A stretch of DNA of 25,681 nucleotides from Trichosporon coremiiforme (GCA_039545355.1 BCJJ01000090.1:1-25681); one strand, 5' to 3'; shown: positions 17,970 through 25,681, counted from the first letter of the stretch. Translations and numbers: made by a program. The notes: generated from the sequence alone by a model not told the origin.

Positions 17970-20020
17970 TCACTCCTTGAGCATCTTGAGCGTGATCTCG
18001 TCCGCGAGTTTGCGGATGTCCTTGTTGGCCCATCTCCTGGCAGCCTTGTCAATCGTGTCTCGCGCACCAAGCACCTCGAGCAGCGGCTGGACTCCTTCGT
18101 CCCATCCTGGGTTCAGATACATGACCAGCGCAGCAGCAACGAGTAGCCGGTGGCCTGTATCAGCGTCCTGTTCGCGTGCGATCGCCTCGATGAGCGCACT
18201 GAGAAGCTCGGTCTCCCAGTCCTCGCCTCCGATTTCCGGGGTGTCGGGTGTCTGAGGCGTCGCTTCGCGAACCCGGTGGCGCCACGCCGCAGCGTTGACA
18301 GCGACATCCGCAGCGGCCTTGCGCACACCAACGTCAGGGTGCAGCAGCGCCTCGACCAGCACCGACAACAGATCATCTGGTCGGGCAAGGGCGGCCGTAG
18401 CCAGCGGGAGAGGGGCAAGGAGGTTTGTCTCCAAGCGGAGGGTCGTGAGGAGCAGCGGGCGCGGAGTGGCTGCAACACCCTGTTTCAGCTCCTTCGCGGT
18501 GAGCGCCAGGATGGGAGCGATGGGGTCGCTTGGTCCGCCGATTCGCGGAGTCAGAACCCGCACAACGCCATCATTCAGCAGACCTAACCGCCAAAGGTCG
18601 ACGATCGGGAAGACCTCGGCCGGCTTCAGCAACTGCAACAGTTCTCCGGACGCCGTAGTCCACCTGTCCACGATGCTGGCCGCGTCACCGCCCTTGCCCT
18701 CGAGGAACGGTCCAACCTGGGACTTCAGCACGTCGACGTGCTGCTTGCCAGCGGCACCAGCAAAGCCCCCGAGTTTGCCGAACAATGCCGTGAAGTTCGG
18801 CGTCGCAGTCGCAGTGATGGGATTCGTCCTGATGCGCTCGGTGGCGGGAAGGTATAGGCGCTTGTGAGCGTGTTGCGGGAAGCAATCATCGAGGAAGGCT
18901 TCAATCTTGTTCTCGAGTCCTCGCTTGTCCGCACCAGCCATTTCATCGACCTTCTTTCCGTCCTTGAAAAACATGAACGTCGGCGTCGCACGCACGCCAT
19001 ACCTGCTCGCGAGGTTCTGGCCGTCTCCTCGGTCAAGCTCGATCTCGACGAAGCGGGCTCCTCGCGGGCCGAACTCGGGGTATTGCGCCTCTGCAATCGA
19101 CTCGTACGCTGGCTTGATCATCCGACACGGCGGGCAGCCGGCCGTGTTCGTGAAGTTGGCGACGAGTGCCTTGCTAGTTTTCAACAGCTGATCAAACGTC
19201 GATGAGGAAGTCACCAGCTGGAGCGCCGGTCCAGCCGGAACTTGCGGGGCCTTCGGAGCCGAGGAGGAAGACGGACCGCCGTTCTGGAGGCCCGGGATGT
19301 TGCCGCCGTTGCCGGCAGCCTGCTGCGCAACCGCACTCAGGAACATGCTGGCCAGGTTATGCGGGTCCTGCTGCCCGTTGGCAGCAGCTGCTCCACTCGG
19401 AGGTGTGCCGGCGGCTGGAGTGCTAGTTGTCGGAGTAGCGACGCTCGTAGCATTCGGCATGCCCTGCTGGGCAGCAATACGGTGCTCGCTCGAGTTGGAT
19501 CCGCGGAACATGGCGTCAATCCTGAAGTCAGCCGGACTGAAACGGGACAAGAGCTCACTGGGGGCGGAGCGCCTGGCCGAGAGGCGTCTTGAGGAACTGC
19601 GCCGGAAGGCCGGTGATCCAGTCTGGAATGGTGGCGCCGGTCAGAAATCCCACAACATCAGCCGTGAACGTGTTGCAGTTGTGGTCCATGAGGTGGTACG
19701 CTTGCGGAGTGTACACTTCGGCAACGGAAGCAAGGTATTCCTCGAACGTGTCCTGGTCGATATACGTCTCGCCGACGTCAATGATTTGCACCGGCGTGCC
19801 ATGGTGCGTTGTCCCCGGAGCTGCCTCCATAATTCCCTGTCCATAGAACACCTCGCGTCCGTAGACCACAACGGAAGTATGCCTGCTTGTCAGCAGTGAA
19901 CAGGCGACCGCTAGCTTACCAAATACCGTCGATCTGCGTGCCGGTGATAGCCTGGGACATGGTGCGGGCCATACCCCGGGAGAGGTCGTAGACGTACAGC
20001 TTGACCGGTTGCGCGGCCAT
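17970..20020 (-). CDS. PPPDE (DeSI-type) peptidase - thioredoxin - PUL domain protein
   Basis: Exons on the minus strand are 20020-19920, 19882-19559 and 19521-17970, giving 658 residues; both introns are 37 bases. Residues 1-140 form a PPPDE/DeSI domain, a papain-like fold that cleaves SUMO or ubiquitin linkages. The catalytic His35 is in [20 protein letters not shown] and Cys103 in [16 protein letters not shown], and the first splice creates exactly the conserved GIWHTS. A Pro/Ala/Gly-rich linker (150-240) leads to a thioredoxin domain (about 240-345) with an intact CPPC redox motif at 271-274 and the cis-proline motif [12 protein letters not shown]. Residues 390-656 are an all-helical PUL domain ([51 protein letters not shown]). 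PUL domains of Doa1/Ufd3 and PLAA bind Cdc48/p97. The three parts suggest a cytosolic or nuclear protein linking deconjugation to Cdc48. The gene diverges from the orphan gene at 20691. Confidence 0.92.
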
Positions 20021-20084
20021 TGTGCTTGCTTAGATTGAGGTGCAGATGTGTGAGAGGTGTCGAGGAAGACTCGGCCAGTACTAA

Positions 20085-20105
20085 TAGACTAGTAGACTAG
20101 TAGAC
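20085..20105 (+). repeat. Short tandem repeat (TAGACTAG) of 2.6 copies
   Basis: TAGACTAG at 20085-20092 and 20093-20100, followed by TAGAC. It lies about 65-85 bases upstream of the ATG of the minus-strand gene starting at 20020, so probably in its 5' leader or core promoter. Confidence 0.6.
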
Positions 20106-20181
20106 CTCGCTCTCGATCGGTTGTTCAGACGCTGACGACGTTGCGTCACCTGGGACCGCACTATTTGGTTCCGCTTGGCGT

Positions 20182-20217
20182 GATAACCGGCCAAGTGCGG
20201 TCACGTGCAGCTGATAA
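20182..20217. promoter_or_regulatory. CACGTG E-box between two GATAA motifs in a divergent promoter
   Basis: CACGTG at 20202-20207 is the palindromic site of fungal bHLH factors (Cbf1/Pho4 type). GATAA at 20182-20186 and 20213-20217 match GATA-factor sites. The cluster sits between two divergent genes and could serve both. Such short motifs also occur by chance; no binding is shown. Confidence 0.3.
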
Positions 20218-20690
20218 CGCGGGGTCCCTCGGCCTGGCGGCATGGAGACCTTCGCCAACCCCATGTCCGTCGGCGTTCTTTCCCCATTCTCGTCGCTTCG
20301 AGAGCTCCAGGCCGGGCGTTCTGAAAAGCTAACCCGCAACAGTCTCAACAGCCTTGCCTGTCACTGAATCACGCTGACTGTAGCACAAGAACAGACAGCG
20401 CAATTGGTTACATTGTGTTGAGGGAGCACGGCGGCTGTGTACACGGTGCGACCAAAGTCTGTCGAGCGGTGCAGCCTCGCTAGTGCATCATTGTCAACAT
20501 TGCACACAACTTCAGTCCACACAATCCCGCTGACCGCTTTACATCTTCTGATGCACATGGTCGGCTATGCTCTCTGGGCGGCCATGCTGGACGGGAGACA
20601 GACTGATGTCTCCACGTTTCATCTTGACTCTGCAACTCCTCCACAGGTATACCCTTCGACAGCGAGCCTTTCGACGGCGACACCTCATCA

Positions 20691-21728
20691 ATGACCACGA
20701 TGCTCTCGATTGCGATTCGGGAGGATGACCAGCCTGGACCCAGCCGCTGGCACCAGCTCGGAAGGTGGTGCAAGCAAATCATCGTCGCATGTACGGAGTC
20801 ACCCAATGATAGAAACCAGGCAGCGATCATGACCGAGAAGGATGCAGACCGTCCAGAATTCACTACCAGCAGGACACGTTGGAGGAAGTGGATCTGGAAG
20901 CGAGTCTCTGGATGGAAGGAGAAAAGGCTCATGACGGTCTGCGACCAATCTCCTGTCGCGGACAGAGCTTCGGACCCCAAATCCGAGCGCGGCGTTGCTA
21001 GACAGCTGAGGAAGCATGTCGAAGCGGACATCGACTTCGATATCCTTACGGCATCAAGCATGTGTGGGATCCCCATCACCCCGACCCAACTCCTCATGAC
21101 TCAGTGGGAGATGGAGGAGATCCTCCAGGCTGTCGAGGAGGACGACTCAGCCGACTCGCCACCGAAGCGCACGGTGGCGCAAGCTCCTCAACTTAACACC
21201 CTCTCTGAGATCGACGAGAACTCCATTGACGAGGAGAACTTCAACTTCCCCTCCATCGGCTTCCAGCACCGCGACCTCAGCATCGTGTACGAAGAGGAAG
21301 AGAGATACGACGGCGATGACGACGACAGTGACCACTCGGAGTCCTGGGACGAGGACACCAGCTACGAGACCTATCACAGCAACGGTTTCGAGTCGATGTA
21401 TAGCAACTCCGACTATGACGACGAGGTTCCCCCCGAGGTTCTGCAACAGATGTCGCCGTCGAAGCAACCGTGGATTCGTAAACGATGCAGGTCTGCCCCG
21501 TCTGCCCTCAACTTGCAGACCCTCGCCATGCCGCCTGTCACCCCGCCCAGACTTGCATCGACAGCTGTTCCCATGACTCCTGAGACGCCGTCCCCCAACA
21601 TTTCAGTGGTGGACAGCTCATCAATGCCGTCGTTTGAAGCACTGAGGCTCTATTGGGAGGAGAGATGCGAGGCGGTCAGCTGCTTCGGATCCATCAGCTC
21701 TTCCTCTTCTGGATACTTCGCCCCGTAG
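20691..21728 (+). CDS. Orphan protein with duplicated basic-Trp module and C-terminal YWEER module
   Basis: An unrecognised 345-residue protein, one exon. It contains two copies of a basic, Trp-containing module: RWHQLGRWCKQIIVAC (19-34) and KWIWKRVSGWKEKRLMTVC (66-84). Both fit G-x3-K-x5-C-x2-S-P with identical spacing. Residues 100-135 include a short helix (FDILTASSMCGIPITPTQLL). Residues 150-250 are very acidic (EEEERYDGDDDDSDHSESWD) and probably disordered. Residues 255-310 carry basic and Thr-Pro motifs (RKRCRSAPS, VTPPR, MTPETPSP), likely phosphorylation sites. The C-terminus has LYWEERCEAVSCFGSISSSS (320-339). The next gene (22077) shares the basic-Trp and YW modules, so the two probably belong to one family. 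The start ATG is followed closely by a second ATG in the same frame (codon 4). No membrane segment. Confidence 0.65.
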   Translation: MTTMLSIAIREDDQPGPSRWHQLGRWCKQIIVACTESPNDRNQAAIMTEKDADRPEFTTSRTRWRKWIWKRVSGWKEKRLMTVCDQSPVADRASDPKSERGVARQLRKHVEADIDFDILTASSMCGIPITPTQLLMTQWEMEEILQAVEEDDSADSPPKRTVAQAPQLNTLSEIDENSIDEENFNFPSIGFQHRDLSIVYEEEERYDGDDDDSDHSESWDEDTSYETYHSNGFESMYSNSDYDDEVPPEVLQQMSPSKQPWIRKRCRSAPSALNLQTLAMPPVTPPRLASTAVPMTPETPSPNISVVDSSSMPSFEALRLYWEERCEAVSCFGSISSSSSGYFAP

Positions 21729-22076
21729 ACACTGCCCATTGGCCCTGTTAAAAGGCATTGTTGTATGCATTAGAACATTCTGTTTAACCTAAGACGGTGC
21801 ACGGAACGTAGAACAATGTGGCGCGAGGGTGGTGTCGCCATTGTGGGGTTCGGCGGCAGTTATTGTGGCCGGGTTGTTGCGTGACGGCTACCGTGGCTCA
21901 TTGTAGTCATTGGGCAGCGTTGTTGATATCAGCTCTGCAGAGCAATGACTAACAGTTGACAGCCGACGAACAGTGATGAACAAGACTCCTCCCGTCGACT
22001 GTTCGAGCGACGACCGTCCTCGGCGGTTAATAGACCGCACCTCTTTGCTTCTCCTTCTTTCATCCAACAACTCGCA
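21729..22076. other. Short intergenic region between the two related orphan genes
   Basis: 348 bases with the 3' end of the first orphan gene and the promoter of the second. GTTAATA at about 22026-22032, some 45 bases before the ATG at 22077, is a weak TATA-like element, followed by a pyrimidine-rich leader. Nothing else is seen. Confidence 0.4.
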
Positions 22077-22862
22077 ATGGCCCACAGGCAGACTTGGCCC
22101 CCGCGCGCCGACGCTTACGCCGTCTGCTCAGCTCTGCTCAACATGAGCCTCTCCAACCCTCCCGCCTTTCGAGCGAGCGTCCCCGCGGCTCCCACCTCCG
22201 GGTTCCAGTTTAGATTCGTCCGCCTTAGCGGCTCGCCTCCAATCGATCCCCGCCGTCGTCCCGGGTACACTTTTGACCGCATCGTCACACCTGTTCGCGG
22301 GATGAGTGCGCCTCCTCCCCGTCACTGGAGCTCGTTCCGCGCCTCGAAGACGGGCTCCACGACCGGCCCCAAGCCGGAACACAAGTGGGCCCACCGCCTG
22401 CGTCTCGGCTGGTCGCGCCTCAAGGCCCGCCTCGCCGCCTGCCGTGAGCGCGGCAACCCCGACGTCCCCGTGTCGCCGGACAAGGACGACGTCGAGAGCG
22501 AGGAGGGCCGGGGCGTCGACTGGGTCGACGACGGCGATGCGGTGTACATCTTCCTCTGGGAAGGATACTGGGACCAGAGGGACCGTGACGCGATCTCGCT
22601 CTGTAGCGCGAGCAGTGTCAGCCTGCCCCTGTTCATCGTCCGCAACGTTGCCGCCGACGAGGACTTCTTCAGCTCCACCATTAGGGTTGACAGTGTCGAG
22701 CATGGCGACACCGATGACAGCTTCGTCAGCATCACTATCACCCCACCTAGTCCTACGACTCCCAGGTTCAACGACACCCAGAGGACGCCCACGCCCATTC
22801 CCAGAATGCGCAACGGAACTCCAACGCTGTTCCCGTCTTCGAACCGTCGTTTCTACGACTAG
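22077..22862 (+). CDS. Orphan protein related to the preceding gene (basic-Trp and YWDQR modules)
   Basis: An unrecognised 261-residue protein in one exon; ATG in GCAATGGCC, a strong context. The N-terminal 95 residues are rich in Pro, Arg and Ser. Residues 103-122 hold KWAHRLRLGWSRLKARLAAC, an amphipathic basic helix that aligns with the module at 66-84 of the gene at 20691. An acidic stretch follows (DKDDVESEEGRGVDWVDDGD), then the most folded-looking part, AVYIFLWEGYWDQRDRDAIS (155-174), whose YWDQR...AIS matches YWEER...AVS of the neighbour. The C-terminus is rich in Thr-Pro (TPPSPTTPRF, RTPTPIPR) and ends in SSNRRFYD. No signal peptide or membrane segment. It is in the same direction as its relative, 348 bases downstream, consistent with an old tandem duplication. 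Function unknown. Confidence 0.65.
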   Translation: MAHRQTWPPRADAYAVCSALLNMSLSNPPAFRASVPAAPTSGFQFRFVRLSGSPPIDPRRRPGYTFDRIVTPVRGMSAPPPRHWSSFRASKTGSTTGPKPEHKWAHRLRLGWSRLKARLAACRERGNPDVPVSPDKDDVESEEGRGVDWVDDGDAVYIFLWEGYWDQRDRDAISLCSASSVSLPLFIVRNVAADEDFFSSTIRVDSVEHGDTDDSFVSITITPPSPTTPRFNDTQRTPTPIPRMRNGTPTLFPSSNRRFYD

Positions 22863-22917
22863 TTCGCCCTCAGTCTCACTTTCATTGTATTGGCCGCTTG
22901 ACATCTGTATATTAGTC

Positions 22918-22971
22918 AAAGCATCAGTCGGAACGCAACTGTGTAAAGCATCAGTCGGAACGCAACTGTGT
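22918..22971 (+). repeat. Perfect 27-bp tandem duplication
   Basis: Bases 22918-22944 and 22945-22971 are identical (27 of 27), beginning AAAGCATCAGTCGG. They lie 56 bases after the stop codon at 22862, probably in the 3' untranslated region. ATTAGT flanks the pair on both sides (22911-22916 and 22972-22977). Confidence 0.9.
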
Positions 22972-23087
22972 ATTAGTGAGGCAAACCAGTCGAAGGGAGG
23001 ATGGATGGCTTGTAGTTATTATGCATTAACTTCTCCACGCGGGTGTATCACCGGGGGTGGCTTCCGATTGTCGATCACTGTCTCGGA

Positions 23088-23537
23088 CTAAGCCTTGCCC
23101 TTACGCTCGAGCTCGGCCTCCTCCTCAGCCTGGAGCTGGGCGTCGATCTTGGCGCCGCGGCTCGGCTCGTTGCCGTGCATGCGCGCGGGGGCGGTCGGGT
23201 CCTTCTTAAGCGCGGCGACCTCGGGCGTGTCGGCGTCAGCGGCGGCCTCCTGCGCCTTGCCCTGCTCGAGGCGCGTCGTGAGGTTGGCCGAGTCGTCTGG
23301 AGCGTTAGCTTCACGTTCTGGCTGCCAAGCGCCGAGGCGCCGAGGTAGGGTAGTGAGGTAGTGAGGTAGTGGGGGCGCACAGTCAGACGATGAGAATGAC
23401 TGCGGCGGCCGCAGCAATCACGGCGCCTGCGGCTCCACGACGCCTCCGGAACAGGGTGACTCACTGGCGTCAAAGGCGTCGTGGTTGCTGTCGTTGCCGA
23501 CCTTGTCGTTGATCTTGTCCTGTTCCGAAGAGGTCAT
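23088..23537 (-). CDS. Small hydrophilic conserved-looking fungal protein (100 aa)
   Basis: Exons on the minus strand are 23537-23465 and 23317-23088, giving 100 residues; the intron is 147 bases. The protein is highly charged and without hydrophobic core or membrane segment: MTSSEQDKINDKVGND at the start, an Ala/Glu/Asp-rich middle, and a motif DPTAPARMHGNEPSRGAKID (64-83) followed by a Glu/Lys helix to the end. The HGNEPSRGAKIDAQLQAEE part looks like a conserved signature of small fungal proteins that I have seen without a known function; I give no name. Composition is that of an intrinsically disordered, possibly stress-related protein. A TATA box 67 bases upstream and a TGACGTCA site suggest regulated, high expression. 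The splice joins A to AA to make Lys25; both frames agree. Confidence 0.75.
23349..23372 (+). repeat. 8-bp tandem repeat (GGTAGTGA) x3 in an intron
   Basis: GGTAGTGA at 23349-23356 and 23357-23364, then GGTAGTGG at 23365-23372, within the intron of the 100-residue protein gene. It may explain why this intron is longer than most here. Confidence 0.75.
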
Positions 23538-23603
23538 TGTGATTGCTTGTGTTCTCGTTCTCGATGTGATGAAGAGGATAGCACCCATGCGCTAGTTCCA
23601 ATG

Positions 23604-23611
23604 CTTATATA
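23604..23611 (-). promoter_or_regulatory. TATA box of the 100-residue protein gene
   Basis: On the minus strand the bases read TATATAAG, a consensus TATA box, 67 bases upstream of the ATG at 23537. It is the only clear TATA box I see at a suitable distance from a gene in this window. Confidence 0.65.
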
Positions 23612-23759
23612 CTGCCCATGTGCTGCCTATGCATCGCTGGAAGGTCCTTGGCACGCCATGCTCGCCCGCTCGCCGTCATCGTCAAAAAAGCAAGGGACAG
23701 TCAGGTCCGCACCAGCGCACGACGAGTTTGTGGAGGGACGGCACTGAGCTTGCAGGCAC

Positions 23760-23767
23760 TGACGTCA
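23760..23767. promoter_or_regulatory. TGACGTCA palindrome (CRE/bZIP site)
   Basis: A perfect TGACGTCA lies about 225 bases upstream of the ATG at 23537 and about 150 bases upstream of its TATA box. This is the binding site of ATF/CREB-type bZIP factors, which in fungi often govern stress genes. Confidence 0.45.
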
Positions 23768-24314
23768 TTGACCGGGCGGGCAGCTCCACCCAGGACAACT
23801 CGGGCAACCCCACTCAAAGGGACCACAAGGGACTCGCCCAACATGACGAGATGAGATTCGGGCCCAATCACAGCCATGCTGATATAGAGTTTCAGTCTCA
23901 TCATCCCCCGCCGAGGATGGTCAATGACGATGTCAGGTCCTTCCCGCAATGAGGGCCGCTCAGGATGAACCGGCGATCGGGAAGAAGTCCGCTCACCGTT
24001 CGTAAACGGACGTGGCGCCGAGGCTCGTTTTGGGGAGTTTTAGGATAATTCAGCCAGCGTGATGCATGAATGGTGATACAACGAGCGTGCTGCGTCCTTT
24101 CGATGTTTTGTGCACAATGGTTAGGACATGAGAAGCTTAAGAGGAGACGAGGAGTTGATGGTGCCGTGCCTGTGGATTCGAAGGATGTGAAAGCCTTGTG
24201 TGTCCCGAACCCAGTTCAGGCCCCCTCGAGTGAAAACCACTAGTCCTCTGGCCGCCACGACCTCGAGGGGTTGACGGTGACCTGCGGGCGGGGAATAAGC
24301 AGAGCCTTGGCAAG

Positions 24315-25150
24315 CTAACGTTGAGTCAGCTCTCTGATCGCCTCGGGCTGGGTGTAGTACAGGGTGCATACGACCTCAAGATCGGGGTTGGTCCTGTGCT
24401 TGCCGAGGAAGCGGGCGGAGCGCACAATCTGTCTGCTCCGGACGGGGTGCTCTGCCCGGATCTGAGGGTGCGTCACCTGGATTTGAAGCACCATTGCCCA
24501 GAACGAGAAGATGCAGTGGAAGTGCTGGCTCCAATCGCAAAGCTACCACGGGGGGTACTGCAGACGAACAGTGATGCTCGAAAATTCGTAGTGGATCGTC
24601 AGTCGATGAGGCTGGCGGCACTCGCCCATCCGGTAAAGACGATTTCGAGAGCGACTTCGCCTTGGGCAGGCGGATGTTCCAGCCCATCGGCAGGACCCAC
24701 GAGTCGTGTTTCAAGACGATGGAGCAGGTGGGCGACAGGTGTGCCGCCAGCTTCTTGACATTGCAGTAACCGAGGATCTGGTCCTCAATGGTGACCTTCT
24801 TGGCGCGGTTCAGCACAATCGCTTAAGACTTCCAGAGCGGGGTGCCCGAGGTTGAGTTAGTACGAATCCTCACTACCTCCAACTTACGGTTCTTGCTGAA
24901 GGATGGGAGGGGGACGGACGGCCAGTGTTGAGGTTCTCAGCAGCGCAGACTACCTCGACTGTCCGAGCTGGGCGGCGGAAACTTGAAGACGATATCGGGG
25001 AAGGGAAGACGGTCGACCCGCGTTGCGCATACTCTTTGAGGCCAGGCGAGCGTTGTAGATCGTCTGCTCGCGGTCACGGAGACCCATGAGGTATAGGAAG
25101 ATGGCCGCAAAGATGTGGGGAACATCCTTGGGGTCAAAAGTTACCGTCAT
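24315..25150 (-). pseudogene. Decayed F-box-like gene
   Basis: A minus-strand reading of about 275 codons is protein-like nearly throughout but broken. It begins at the ATG at 25150 with a segment typical of fungal F-box N-termini (DVPHIFAAIFLYLMG, ARLASKSMRNA). A one-base shift at about 25015-25025 moves the reading to a frame continuing VDRLPFPDIVFKFPPPSS. That frame meets TGA at 24937-24939, goes on with SVPLPSFSKNRKLEVVRI, meets TAA near 24825, and continues IVLNRAKKVTIEDQILGYCN and VLPMGWNIRLPK. Near 24655 the sensible reading shifts again (EVALEIVFTGWASAASLI), then again near 24520 (FHCIFSFWAMVLQIQVTHPQ), ending LEVVCTLYYTQPEAIRELTQ and a stop at 24315. So there are at least three frameshifts and at least two internal stops; no set of short introns repairs them all. 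The F-box identity is tentative; the decay is clear. Confidence 0.7.
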
Positions 25151-25225
25151 GATGAGTCGATGTGCAGCTACGACCACAAAGCACTGCGCGATTAGGGATT
25201 TATGATGAGTCCGATTTTCCCGAAG

Positions 25226-25483
25226 CTACCTCCGAACCCGCAGCTGAAGGTTGAACTGCACTGGCGCCGCTGGTCCACCCACAAAGTTTGGTATGCAGAT
25301 CTGCCTCCAGTCAGTGAGCCGGAGGTCATTGAAGGGTTTGCATTGGATTTCGGAATAAGCTAGTCGCAGATCAGCTTCCAAACGAGCGAAGTCGCCGAGG
25401 GCTCCGAGTACAGTAGATGAAACGCCTGCTAGGGATTTCTGTCCTATCCAGGAGATGCATGTGCTTAGAAAACCTTGCGGCGT
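25226..25483 (-). other. Coding-like fragment near the right edge, without a start codon
   Basis: An 85-codon open stretch between stops on the minus strand reads like protein: TVLGALGDFARLEADLRLAY, NDLRLTDWRQICIPNFVGGP, VQFNLQLRVRR and a stop at 25226. It has no ATG. It could be the last exon of a gene beyond the right edge, or another relic like the adjacent F-box-like pseudogene. Upstream (25484-25681) I see no consistent continuation. Confidence 0.3.
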
Positions 25484-25681
25484 CTATCAGGCTCAGAGCG
25501 ACGTGCGCATTTCTGTTATATCCTCAGAGAACGGAATGTCGGAAGACAAGTTTCGAGGCAGCAATCACTCGTCGCCAATTCGCTCCTACACACCCCGCCG
25601 AGCTAGACTCGATCAGAGTTTGCCACCGTAGGAGGGCGTGGCTCGAGGTCGATAAAACTCAACTGCCTGCTGTCCATGCTA

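Larger units (their letters stand above)
20021..20690. other. Divergent intergenic region of 670 bases
   Basis: It holds the promoters of the PPPDE-Trx-PUL gene (minus) and of the orphan gene at 20691 (plus). An 85-codon open frame at 20437-20694 overlaps the ATG at 20691 in another frame and looks like chance. A CACGTG site with two nearby GATAA motifs and a short direct repeat are listed separately. No TATA box was seen. Confidence 0.45.
23538..24314. other. Intergenic region with the promoter of the small gene
   Basis: Apart from the TATA box and TGACGTCA site nothing convincing is visible. Open frames of 78-110 codons at 23618-23952 overlap each other in different frames and have no recognisable motif. 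The region downstream of the decayed gene (23950-24314) is featureless. Confidence 0.4.

Noticed and set aside
20437..20694. 85-codon open frame just upstream of the first orphan gene
   Set aside because: It overlaps the ATG at 20691 in another frame and ends there; it looks like leader sequence, although an upstream regulatory ORF cannot be excluded.
22128..22919. 263-codon minus-strand open frame opposite the second orphan gene
   Set aside because: The plus-strand frame has a strong start context and shares modules with its neighbour; the minus frame has no motif and overlaps it completely.
1..25681. CRISPR array, transposon ends, prokaryotic operons or ribosome binding sites
   Set aside because: No regularly spaced repeats, no transposase or reverse transcriptase motifs and no terminal inverted repeats were found; the intron-bearing genes show a eukaryotic chromosome.

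Overview
The window looks like nuclear DNA of a GC-rich fungus, most likely a basidiomycete yeast of the Tremellomycetes (Trichosporonales-like). The reasons are dense genes on both strands, very short introns (35-39 bases in 8 of 13 cases) with GTGAGY or GTAAGC donors, a CTGAC/CTAAC branch site placed almost against the acceptor, pyrimidine-rich leaders, and fungal domain combinations. The lineage is an inference; no rRNA or other marker is present.

Left part (1-10725, all plus strand): an OCRL/INPP5B-type inositol polyphosphate 5-phosphatase with seven exons (809-4428); a protein with a likely spartin/senescence-type N-terminus and an acidic/lysine-rich tail (5214-6878); a disordered protein with a C-terminal coiled coil (7299-8645); and a membrane-anchored paraoxonase-like six-bladed propeller (9428-10725).

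Middle (10726-17969): a small coiled-coil ORF on the minus strand (10871-11314), about 1.4 kb without a resolved gene, a three-exon mitochondrial carrier of the SLC25 family (12687-14123, plus) with a minisatellite in its first intron, and convergent to it a 954-residue disordered, tail-anchored protein (14358-17222, minus).

Right part (17970-25681): a three-domain PPPDE peptidase-thioredoxin-PUL protein (17970-20020, minus), divergent from two neighbouring plus-strand genes (20691-21728 and 22077-22862). I do not recognise these two, but they share two short sequence modules and seem to belong to one undescribed family. Next come a perfect 27-bp tandem duplication, a small conserved-looking 100-residue protein with a TATA box and a TGACGTCA site (23088-23537, minus), and a clearly decayed F-box-like gene (24315-25150, minus). 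A coding-like fragment lies close to the right edge.

The genes do not form one pathway. This is an ordinary eukaryotic chromosome segment mixing phosphoinositide/membrane traffic (OCRL-like, possibly the senescence-domain protein), ubiquitin/SUMO-Cdc48 biology (PPPDE-Trx-PUL) and mitochondrial transport. The most novel-looking items are the two-gene orphan family at 20.7-22.9 kb, the paraoxonase-like protein with an altered catalytic site, and the unusually compact splice signals. All splice sites were read by eye from frame continuity and family motifs, without transcript data.
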